This document shows, in pieces, positions 1 to 4,155 of a DNA stretch of 5,133 nucleotides. The notes beneath the pieces are model-generated. The model was not told the origin of the DNA and searched no databases. It saw only the letters and a list, made by a program, of their open reading frames with translations. Every line of letters starts with the position of its first letter. Position 1 is the first letter of the stretch. The stretch comes from UBA3071 sp965369635 (GTDB taxonomy: Bacteria > Chloroflexota > Anaerolineae > UBA3071): positions 1 to 5,133 of the forward strand of contig CBDURC010000220.1 in NCBI GenBank assembly GCA_965369635.1, read 5' to 3'. Made by a program: the position numbers and the translations under genes.

Positions 1-320
1 GTTGAAAGAGATAGTCCGCAGCGTGGTACGGGAGGAGATCGCCGCAGCGCTGGAAACGTGGACTGGCTACTTTCAGCCGACGATCATTGAGCCGGGGTCG
101 CCGCTTTACGAGGATTTGGAAGATATCGAACGACGGGCGCAAGAAGGTCGACTCAAGTTCTACACCTACGAAGAGGTATTCGGCGAATGAGCCGCTATCA
201 ACCTGTGCTCGAAGACCGCTTTGTGCGTAACCAGCGACGGTACCGCAGCCTACGGAAGCACATTCAGCGTCACGTGGATCAGATACTGGACGATCCCTAT
301 ACAGGCACGGAGCGGTTGGG
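1..320 (+). repeat. Direct repeat, copy 1 (TA operon duplication)
   Basis: Bases 1-320 match bases 681-1000 at a constant offset of 680 with no gaps. I count seven mismatches by eye (positions 14, 264, 297, 300, 302, 309, 319), about 98% identity. The repeat covers the antitoxin and the first 44 codons of the toxin. The 680-base period equals one whole TA operon plus spacer, so this is a tandem operon duplication. The left end of copy 1 lies outside the window. Confidence 0.95.
2..190 (+). CDS. Antitoxin of RelE-like TA pair, copy 1 (5' end missing)
   Basis: This is the C-terminal 62 residues of a small antitoxin. The true start lies upstream of the window: the intact second copy (625-870) carries 19 more residues, and the TTG at base 2 corresponds to an internal leucine there. 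The protein has an amphipathic helix (KEIVRSVVREEIAAALE), a linker with PTIIEPGSPLYEDLEDIERR, and a tail rich in acidic and aromatic residues (LKFYTYEEVFGE). Such tails in RelE-type antitoxins usually wrap around and mask the toxin. The stop codon overlaps the toxin start by four bases (ATGA), so the two are almost certainly translationally coupled. It differs from copy 2 by one residue (V versus I). No DNA-binding domain is obvious in the visible part. The antitoxin role is inferred from position and tail; I do not recognise a named family. Confidence 0.75.
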   Translation: MKEIVRSVVREEIAAALETWTGYFQPTIIEPGSPLYEDLEDIERRAQEGRLKFYTYEEVFGE

Positions 321-582
321 TTGGATGTCTGGCGGGAAGGACTTACGCGGCTGTCGCAGCATATCCGTCACCCGCAACTTTCGCATCGTTTTCGTCGTCT
401 GCGAAGAGTGTCGCCGTGTGCCTGAGTGTGGCTTCTGTTTCTGCGAAGGATTGCTGGACAAGGCTGTGGTCTTCCTCACCGTCGGTCCGCACGAGCGGGC
501 CTACGCTATGCGAGAGGAACCAGTGGAGTACAAAACGGGGTCAGGCGGTCTGGACGAGGGGTCGATGACTGTGGACGAGTGA
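187..582 (+). CDS. RelE/ParE-superfamily toxin with cysteine-rich insert
   Basis: A 131-residue toxin of the RelE/HigB/YafQ type, predicted to be a ribosome-dependent mRNA endonuclease. Seen: an N-terminal basic helical region (residues 10-35, RNQRRYRSLRKHIQRHVDQIL), the strand pattern KDLRGCRSISVTRNFRIVF (51-69) typical of the RelE fold, and a final strand VVFLTVGPHERAY (94-106) where catalytic and substrate residues (H102, R104, Y106) usually sit. Between the last strands is C72-x2-C75-x5-C81-x2-C84-x-C86, which could bind a metal such as zinc. About 25 residues after Y106 look like an unstructured tail. Start: ATG overlapping the antitoxin stop. The length exceeds the usual 85-100 residues because of the Cys insert and the tail. 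Family call fairly firm; biochemical activity inferred. Confidence 0.8.
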   Translation: MSRYQPVLEDRFVRNQRRYRSLRKHIQRHVDQILDDPYTGTERLGWMSGGKDLRGCRSISVTRNFRIVFVVCEECRRVPECGFCFCEGLLDKAVVFLTVGPHERAYAMREEPVEYKTGSGGLDEGSMTVDE

Positions 583-600
583 ACCATCACAGACTGGGCG

Positions 601-620
601 CAGAATTGCTTTGGAGGTGA
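601..620 (+). promoter_or_regulatory. Shine-Dalgarno (and weak -10) of antitoxin copy 2
   Basis: A strong Shine-Dalgarno GGAGGTGA (613-620) sits seven bases after GGAGG before the ATG at 625 and fixes that start. CAGAAT (601-606) is a possible but weak -10 box; no convincing -35 lies 16-18 bases upstream of it. Confidence 0.55.
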
Positions 621-624
621 GATC

Positions 625-870
625 ATGGCCGAACCGCAAGTCGCTACAGCACAGATGGCGACGATGTTCGACTTGGACGAGTTGAAAGAGATAATCCGCA
701 GCGTGGTACGGGAGGAGATCGCCGCAGCGCTGGAAACGTGGACTGGCTACTTTCAGCCGACGATCATTGAGCCGGGGTCGCCGCTTTACGAGGATTTGGA
801 AGATATCGAACGACGGGCGCAAGAAGGTCGACTCAAGTTCTACACCTACGAAGAGGTATTCGGCGAATGA
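625..870 (+). CDS. Antitoxin of RelE-like TA pair, copy 2 (intact)
   Basis: This complete 81-residue antitoxin is nearly identical to the fragment at the start of the window. The N-terminus (MAEPQVATAQMATMFDLDELKEIIRSVV, about residues 1-28) is probably disordered, then helical, with no clear ribbon-helix-helix or helix-turn-helix. The middle EEIAAALETW helix leads to a proline-rich turn (PTIIEPGSPLYEDL) and the toxin-masking type of tail (RRAQEGRLKFYTYEEVFGE). ATG 625 is chosen because of the GGAGGTGA just upstream. Its stop overlaps the ATG of a toxin gene that is now truncated, so the antitoxin has lost its own partner. Because it differs from copy 1 by one residue in the shared region, it could still neutralise the copy 1 toxin. 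Confidence 0.8.
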   Translation: MAEPQVATAQMATMFDLDELKEIIRSVVREEIAAALETWTGYFQPTIIEPGSPLYEDLEDIERRAQEGRLKFYTYEEVFGE

Positions 871-1000
871 GCCGCTATCAACCTGTGCTCGAAGACCGCT
901 TTGTGCGTAACCAGCGACGGTACCGCAGCCTACGGAAGCACATCCAGCGTCACGTGGATCAGATACTGGACGATCCTTACATAGGCACAGAGCGGTTGAG
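681..1000 (+). repeat. Direct repeat, copy 2 (TA operon duplication)
   Basis: This is the second copy of the TA operon repeat. Similarity to copy 1 stops abruptly near base 1000, within the toxin gene, 12 bases before the HicB start codon. That edge marks either a deletion junction or the boundary of the duplicated or converted tract. Confidence 0.95.
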
Positions 1001-1052
1001 GGGAGAAGATCATGCAACGCTACACCATCCAGGCCATGATATCCCCGGGTGA
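867..1052 (+). pseudogene. Truncated RelE-like toxin, copy 2
   Basis: The first 44 codons match the full toxin at 187-582 with only one amino-acid change (T39 to I). From base 999 the frame reads 17 unrelated residues (RGEDHATLHHPGHDIPG) and stops at 1052, running over the start of the HicB gene. Everything needed for the RelE fold's active face is missing: the KDLRG...RNFRIVF strands, the cysteine cluster and the GPHERAY strand. It should therefore be non-toxic. The first four bases overlap the antitoxin stop, as in copy 1. Deletion of the toxin's 3' part, joining it to the leader of the HicB gene, is the simplest reading. Confidence 0.85.
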
Positions 1053-1194
1053 TGAGGGAGGATACGTAGCTGAGTGCCTGGGCCTGGCTGTGGTCACTCA
1101 GGGAAAAACCCTGGACGAGACGGTGCAGAACCGGCGAGAGGCCATATCGCTTCATCTGCAGGGGGAGAATCTGGTAGTCCATGCCCCGTCCTGA
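1012..1194 (+). CDS. HicB-like antitoxin, apparently orphan
   Basis: This 60-residue protein has the compact HicB/UPF0150 partial RNase-H-like fold signature: MQRYTIQAMISPGDEGGYVAEC with the hallmark GGYVAEC (16-22), then GLAVVTQGKTLDETVQNRREAISLHL (24-49), matching the usual 'TQG-TLEEA-NIREAI-L' pattern. HicB proteins normally neutralise HicA, a small dsRBD-fold mRNA interferase encoded next door. No hicA-like frame is visible on either side: upstream is the truncated RelE toxin, downstream a new promoter and the UPF0175 gene. A 20-codon frame at 1181-1243 (MPRPDNLGEDIELGH...) overlaps its end where a HicA start could be expected, but shows no HicA motif. Start ATG 1012 follows a purine-rich Shine-Dalgarno (GAGGGGAGAA, 998-1007). 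The family's C-terminal DNA-binding domain is absent, as in the short HicB subtype. Confidence 0.8.
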   Translation: MQRYTIQAMISPGDEGGYVAECLGLAVVTQGKTLDETVQNRREAISLHLQGENLVVHAPS

Positions 1195-1199
1195 CAATC

Positions 1200-1245
1200 T
1201 TGGAGAGGATATCGAATTGGGGCATAATGCTCAACGGAGGTGATG
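1200..1245 (+). promoter_or_regulatory. Promoter and Shine-Dalgarno of UPF0175 gene
   Basis: TTGGAG (1200-1205) and CATAAT (1223-1228) are separated by 17 bases, the ideal sigma-70-type spacing; the -10 matches five of six positions and the -35 three of six. Seven bases after the -10 comes GGAGGTGATG (1236-1245), a strong Shine-Dalgarno for ATG 1248. A transcript starting about seven bases after the -10 would have a very short leader. The layout repeats at 1511-1556. Confidence 0.6.
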
Positions 1246-1247
1246 AA

Positions 1248-1502
1248 ATGTCTTCTGTAGTCGCTCTTGAAATTCCGCGAGAAGCGCCCCATATCACGCG
1301 CATGACATTGGAGGAGCTGCAGCAAGAGCTGGCACTTCATCTGTTCCAGCGGGGCAAACTATCCTTCGGCAAGGCCTGGGAAATGGCCGGTATGCCAGCA
1401 TGGGCTTTCCAGCAACTGCTCGGGAGTCGAGAGATTCCTGTTCACTATGACGTGGCGGACTACGAGGAGGACCTGGCCACACTGAAGGAACTCCGGCTAT
1501 GA
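1248..1502 (+). CDS. UPF0175 family antitoxin, apparently orphan
   Basis: This 84-residue protein resembles UPF0175 (COG2886). The recognisable core is LEELQQELALHLFQRGKLSFGKAWEMAGMPAWAFQQLLGSREIPVHYD (21-68): a helix-turn-helix in which 'RGKLSFGKAWEMAGM' corresponds to the family's 'GKISLGKAAELAGMS', followed by the characteristic 'IPVHYDVADYEEDL' end. The family usually acts as a DNA-binding antitoxin for a PIN-domain RNase (DUF3368) encoded immediately downstream. Here no PIN gene follows; a different TA operon begins 31 bases after the stop. ATG 1248 is chosen because of the GGAGGTGATG just before it; the longer open frame from 1074 runs through the HicB gene and is not real. It has its own promoter. 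Confidence 0.8.
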   Translation: MSSVVALEIPREAPHITRMTLEELQQELALHLFQRGKLSFGKAWEMAGMPAWAFQQLLGSREIPVHYDVADYEEDLATLKELRL

Positions 1503-1510
1503 GCGCCGTC

Positions 1511-1556
1511 TTGCACACGGACACCGAAGTGGGTATAATGAGCGCAGGAGGTGATG
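1511..1556 (+). promoter_or_regulatory. Promoter and Shine-Dalgarno of TumE TA operon
   Basis: TTGCAC (1511-1516), 17 bases, then a perfect TATAAT (1534-1539), followed seven bases later by GGAGGTGATG (1547-1556). This is the best promoter in the window and drives the antitoxin-toxin pair. The Shine-Dalgarno position also shows that GTG 1551 and ATG 1554 cannot be the start, since they lie inside it; ATG 1560 fits best. Confidence 0.7.
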
Positions 1557-1559
1557 GCG

Positions 1560-1862
1560 ATGACGATGACTTTACAAGAGGTTATAGCTGACATTCATGC
1601 GCTCAATGATGACCTGGAAGCGTACGAGCGGAAGTATGGTGTGCTTTCGGAGACGTTCTACGAATCGTACATGAGCGGCGAAGAGCCAGGGGATGATGCT
1701 TGGGTGCTAGACTGGGCCGATTGGTCCGGGGCGTACAAGATCCTGCTCCGTCGCCAGGAGCAATATCGTCGCGCCATTCAGTCCTTGCGGGAACGAACAC
1801 GAACGCTTAGTGGTGTCATTGAAAGAACTGCGCGCCATGAACCCATTCCAGTCGCTGCGTGA
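1560..1862 (+). CDS. Probable antitoxin of TumE toxin
   Basis: A 100-residue, mostly helical acidic protein lying directly upstream of, and overlapping, a TumE-type toxin gene, which is the position of the cognate antitoxin. Seen: an N-terminal helix MTMTLQEVIADIHALNDDLEAYERKYG (1-27), an acidic segment with SETFYESYMSGEEPGDDAWVLDWADWSGAYKILLRRQ (30-66), then a basic helix ending in RERTRTLSGVIERTARHEP. No clear DNA-binding motif is visible, although the charged helices may dimerise. Start: ATG 1560 lies eight bases after the GGAGG; ATG 1566 is an alternative. Transcription probably comes from the TATAAT promoter just upstream. The role is inferred from gene order and helical, acidic character rather than from a domain I can name with certainty. 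Confidence 0.7.
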   Translation: MTMTLQEVIADIHALNDDLEAYERKYGVLSETFYESYMSGEEPGDDAWVLDWADWSGAYKILLRRQEQYRRAIQSLRERTRTLSGVIERTARHEPIPVAA

Positions 1863-2259
1863 CTACGAAGGGTTCGTTTACACCCTCAAGCAGCGTTTTC
1901 CCTCTATCCAAAGATCAACCTTGATTGTCGTGCGCCGGGGCAGGCGGACAGCAATTGTACAGGGGGAGATTGCCTTCGCGCAGGGGTATCGAGTTACACT
2001 AAAGGGGCGTCTCTCATTTGACGAGGGGCCGATTGTGATCGAAGACTACGGGTATGAGTTGTGGCACTACGCAGACAAAATCGCCTGGTACGACGCCCAA
2101 CCACATCCCGGTGATGCATCTCTTGCCAGCACCTATCCTCACCACAAGCACATCCCTCCTGACATTCAGCATCACCGCGTTCCAGCATCTAACATGAGTT
2201 TCGCCCAGCCCAACCTACCGGCCCTTATTCTAGACATTGAGGAGCTGCTAAAGGACTAA
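1837..2259 (+). CDS. TumE-family (DUF6516) toxin
   Basis: This 140-residue protein matches the TumE/DUF6516 toxin family as I remember it: the N-terminal DYEGFVYTLKQRFPSIQRSTL (9-29), a beta-rich middle with GEIAFAQGYRVTLKGRLSFDEGPIVIEDYGYELW (43-76), the motif IAWYDAQPHPGDASLASTYPHHKH (82-105), then PPDIQHHRVPA and an SFAQPNLPALILDIEELL C-terminal helix. The His/Asp-rich stretch (H90, H102, H103, H105, H112, H113) is the most conserved part and a candidate active or metal site. The gene overlaps the upstream antitoxin by 26 bases in another frame and has no own Shine-Dalgarno, so translation is likely coupled. GTG 1810 would add nine residues; ATG 1837 is preferred because the family generally begins close to the DYxxFVxxL motif. 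It is the only complete TA pair besides the first RelE-like one. Confidence 0.82.
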   Translation: MNPFQSLRDYEGFVYTLKQRFPSIQRSTLIVVRRGRRTAIVQGEIAFAQGYRVTLKGRLSFDEGPIVIEDYGYELWHYADKIAWYDAQPHPGDASLASTYPHHKHIPPDIQHHRVPASNMSFAQPNLPALILDIEELLKD

Positions 2260-2468
2260 ACCAGACGCTTTTGGGTCAGCACTGTGCTTGCGGCTCAGGC
2301 TTCGCGCTTGTCCGAAGAAGGTCTGCGCCGTGCGGGTGGAGCGGATCGGCTAGTGTGCGCTACGTTCTCTGGCAATCTTGGAGATGATGAATCTCCTTCG
2401 CGTCTGGTTCACAAGAGATCTGACCGCAGGCAGCTCATCCGAGAGCCATTGGATCGAGGAAAACACCC
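2260..2468 (+). other. Spacer with small hairpin and possible short leader frame
   Basis: This is a 209-base stretch without a convincing gene. It contains a perfect 6-bp hairpin, GGAGAT-GATGA-ATCTCC (2380-2396), with no T-run after it. ATG 2387 opens a 30-codon frame (MNLLRVWFTRDLTAG...) ending at 2479, just inside the next gene; its ribosome site would lie in the hairpin stem. A leader peptide or a gene remnant is possible, but nothing supports either strongly. No clear promoter was found. Confidence 0.35.
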
Positions 2469-3104
2469 ATGTCATCTAGTCTGGGCAGGCGCATGGCCAA
2501 GCGGAAGACAGGAATGGAGCCATTCTGCGACGGCCAAGAGAAGCTTTCCTACGATGTGTTGAGCTTCTGGCAGTGGAGTATGTCCGACCTCTTGAGTAAC
2601 ATCACCCGAGGGATCCTCGCCGAGTACCTTGTTGCGCGTGCGCTCGGTATTGGTGCGGAGAGTGTGCGTGACGAGTGGGCGGCCTTCGATCTGCTGACCC
2701 CCGATGGAATCAAGGTAGAGGTCAAGTCTGCCGCGTACCTACAGAGCTGGCATCAGACAAGGCTATCAGCCATCTCGTTTCTGACTCCGAGGACCCGTGG
2801 ATGGGATCCCGACACCAATGTCCAGAGCGACGTGCCCCTGCGTCAGGCTGACGTCTACGTGTTCGCACTCCTGGCGCACAGGGACAAGGCAACCGTAAAC
2901 CCCACTGATGTTGCGCAATGGCAGTTCTATGTGTTGCCAACCAGAGTGCTTGATCAGAGGACCAGGAGCCAGCACGCAATTACGTTGCCGACGCTTGAGC
3001 GCCTTGCGGGAGAGGCCATGAGCTACTCGCAACTGGCGGAGGCAGTTCGCACGGCTGCTGCTCGAAACCGGGAGGCTGCCCAACCGACCCCGACCTCCGA
3101 CTAG
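2469..3104 (+). CDS. Hypothetical protein with PD-(D/E)XK nuclease-like motif
   Basis: This 211-residue protein has a central restriction-endonuclease-like signature: TRGILAEYLVARALG (46-60, with E52 in the first helix), EWAAFDLLTPDGIKVEVKSAAYLQSW (69-94), giving D74...E84-x-K86, the arrangement of PD-(D/E)XK metal-dependent nucleases. After it come conserved-looking segments LRQADVYVFALLAHRDKATVNPTDVAQWQFYVLPTRVLDQR. Proteins of this kind are usually annotated as hypothetical. A helical C-terminal part (LERLAGEAMSYSQLAEAVRTAA) and a short disordered tail finish it. ATG 2469 is favoured by GAGGA at 2456-2460, eight bases upstream; ATG 2493 and 2514 are alternatives. No methylase or other restriction partner is beside it, so it may be a solitary defence or mobile-element nuclease. 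The fold is inferred from motif only. Confidence 0.7.
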   Translation: MSSSLGRRMAKRKTGMEPFCDGQEKLSYDVLSFWQWSMSDLLSNITRGILAEYLVARALGIGAESVRDEWAAFDLLTPDGIKVEVKSAAYLQSWHQTRLSAISFLTPRTRGWDPDTNVQSDVPLRQADVYVFALLAHRDKATVNPTDVAQWQFYVLPTRVLDQRTRSQHAITLPTLERLAGEAMSYSQLAEAVRTAAARNREAAQPTPTSD

Positions 3105-3107
3105 CAA

Positions 3108-3169
3108 GCGGATGGAGCTGGCCAGCCTGCGGCACGCAAGCGTGTGCCTCCAACTGGCAGCTCATCCGC
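3108..3169 (+). other. Long bulged hairpin after the nuclease-like gene
   Basis: An imperfect inverted repeat starts four bases after the stop codon. GCGGATG (3108-3114) pairs with CATCCGC (3163-3169), AGCTG (3116-3120) with CAGCT (3158-3162), and CCAG (3122-3125) with CTGG (3154-3157): 16 base pairs interrupted only by single unpaired G bases at 3115 and 3121 on one arm. An internal loop is capped by GGCACGC/GCGTGTGCC pairing (3131-3148). It could end transcription of the nuclease gene, but no T-run follows. The asymmetric bulges also suggest a folded single-strand DNA or RNA element. Confidence 0.65.
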
Positions 3170-3196
3170 ATCGCCGTTGGATGTCTCCCCGTTTTC

Positions 3197-3205
3197 AAAG
3201 GAGGG
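3197..3205 (+). promoter_or_regulatory. Shine-Dalgarno fixing start of SUMF1-fold gene
   Basis: AAAGGAGGG lies six bases before ATG 3211 and decides this start over the in-frame upstream ATGs (3112, 3181), which have no ribosome site; only ATG 3211 gives a clean signal peptide. Confidence 0.8.
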
Positions 3206-3210
3206 CCAAC

Positions 3211-4071
3211 ATGAAACATAAGCTGCTTGTACTCACGATGCTCTTGGTCATTTTGGTTCTGCTGGCACCAGCGGGCGGGGCGGCTGATGGGGGGACACCT
3301 ATCTATTTGCCCCTAGTCTTCTCTGGAGAGGGAGCCCTCCCTGCAATGGTGCTCATCCCCGCTGGCGAATTCCAGATGGGCTGCGACAGCAGCAACCCCA
3401 GCGACTACTGCTATGGCCCCGAACAGCCCCTGCACACCGTCTACCTGGACGCCTACTACATCGACAAGTACGAAGTAACCAATGCTCAATACGCCGAGTG
3501 CGTGGCGGCCGGGGCGTGCGATCCGCCGCAGTACAACACATCCTACACCCGCTGGTCCTACTATGGCAATCCCGCATACGACGACTACCCGGTCATCTAC
3601 GTCTCCTGGCACAACGCCAACGACTACTGCACCTGGGCCGGCAAGCACTTGCCCAGCGAGGCCGAGTGGGAGAAGGCCGCGCGGGGGAGCAGCGGCACGC
3701 GGATGTACCCCTGGGGCAACGAGAGCCCCAACTGCTCGCGGCTGAACTACAATGATTCCAGCGAGGGCTATTGCGTGGGCGACACCAACCAGGTGGGCAG
3801 CTATCCCACCGGCGCCAGTCCCTACGGGGTGATGGACATGGCCGGCAACGTTTGGGAGTGGGTGGGCGATTGGTACGGTAGCAGCTATTACAGCGTCTCG
3901 CCTTACCGCAACCCGCCTGGCCCCGACACGGGGTCGCGCAAGGTGTTGCGCGGCGGCTCTTTCCGCGGCGTTTGGAGGGGCGTCCGCGTGGCCGTTCGCT
4001 GCTACGTCAGCCCAGACTACCTTTACTACTACTTCGGGTTTCGGTGTGCTGTGGCGTCTCCAAGAAACTGA
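3211..4071 (+). CDS. Secreted SUMF1/FGE-fold protein, probable DGR target
   Basis: A 286-residue protein. Residues 1-25 are a signal peptide (MKHKLLVLTMLLVILVLLA...GGAA), followed by PIYLPLVFSGE, a motif I associate with secreted Chloroflexota proteins. Residues 44-281 form a formylglycine-generating-enzyme (SUMF1) domain of C-type-lectin fold: MVLIPAGEFQMG (46-57), YYIDKYEVTNAQYAECV, PVIYVSWHNANDYC, KHLPSEAEWEKAARG, YPWGNE, GVMDMAGNVWEWVGDWYG, VLRGGS (245-250) and GFRCAV near the end. The two copper-binding catalytic cysteines that follow RGGS in true FGE are absent (residues 251-256 are FRGVWR), so sulfatase activation is unlikely. Residues 251-275 look like a DGR variable region. A truncated reverse transcriptase follows downstream. 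Most likely a surface binding protein whose ligand site was diversified; ordinary SUMF1 paralogue is the alternative. Confidence 0.85.
   Translation: MKHKLLVLTMLLVILVLLAPAGGAADGGTPIYLPLVFSGEGALPAMVLIPAGEFQMGCDSSNPSDYCYGPEQPLHTVYLDAYYIDKYEVTNAQYAECVAAGACDPPQYNTSYTRWSYYGNPAYDDYPVIYVSWHNANDYCTWAGKHLPSEAEWEKAARGSSGTRMYPWGNESPNCSRLNYNDSSEGYCVGDTNQVGSYPTGASPYGVMDMAGNVWEWVGDWYGSSYYSVSPYRNPPGPDTGSRKVLRGGSFRGVWRGVRVAVRCYVSPDYLYYYFGFRCAVASPRN
3961..4050 (+). other. Candidate DGR variable region
   Basis: Codons 251-275 of the SUMF1-fold gene show the footprint expected of adenine mutagenesis from an AAC/AAT-rich template. Residues R252, G253, V254, G257, V258, V262, C264, Y265, V266, Y270, L271, Y272, Y273, Y274 and F275 all have codons ending in C or T, and none is AAC or AAT. 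Invariant-type residues (W255, R259, R263, S267-P268-D269, G276-F277-R278) are interspersed as in other SUMF1-type DGR targets. The region after it (GGGTTTCGGTGTGCTG) would correspond to the initiation-of-homing end. No template repeat is seen in the window. Confidence 0.6.
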
Positions 4072-4080
4072 TTTTCTGAG

Positions 4081-4103
4081 CTTCTGATTCCTGGACTTCT
4101 GAT
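4081..4103 (+). repeat. Short direct repeat CTTCTGAT
   Basis: CTTCTGAT occurs at 4081-4088 and 4096-4103, a 15-base period, with a partial third (TTTTCTGAG) at 4072-4080. It is a small degenerate tandem repeat between the stop codon and the G-rich hairpin; no function is evident. Confidence 0.5.
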
Positions 4104-4107
4104 GGGG

Positions 4108-4134
4108 GGTTTGGGGGGCAAAGCCCCCCAGACC
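4108..4134 (+). terminator. GC-rich hairpin downstream of SUMF1-fold gene
   Basis: GGTTTGGGGGGC (4108-4119), loop AAA, GCCCCCCAGACC (4123-4134): a 12-bp stem with one G-T wobble, 36 bases after the stop. It could be a transcription terminator, though no T-run follows. It is preceded by a second G6 run (4104-4109). DGRs commonly have a hairpin or cruciform just downstream of the variable region that aids retrohoming, so this is an alternative role. Confidence 0.6.
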
Positions 4135-4155
4135 ATGTTCGCGGCGATTGTTGGG

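Noticed and set aside
541..1197. 218-codon frame on the minus strand across the TA duplication
   Set aside because: It runs antisense through well-supported TA genes and has no recognisable motif or ribosome site.
2284..2562. 92-codon open frame overlapping the start of the nuclease-like gene
   Set aside because: No recognisable domain or Shine-Dalgarno, arginine/serine-rich composition typical of a GC-rich out-of-frame reading, and it overlaps a better supported gene by almost 100 bases.
3078..3182. Integron attC site (GCCCAAC at 3078 and GTTGGAT at 3176 around the hairpin)
   Set aside because: Both match the loose RYYYAAC/GTTRRRY boxes, but they pair imperfectly and their distances to the inner stem are 23 and 6 bases instead of the near-symmetric 5-6; the left box is also inside the nuclease-like gene.
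4072..4155. DGR template repeat between the target gene and RT remnant
   Set aside because: I looked for a second copy of the variable-region end (GGGTTTCGGTGTGCTG) here and in the rest of the window and found none.
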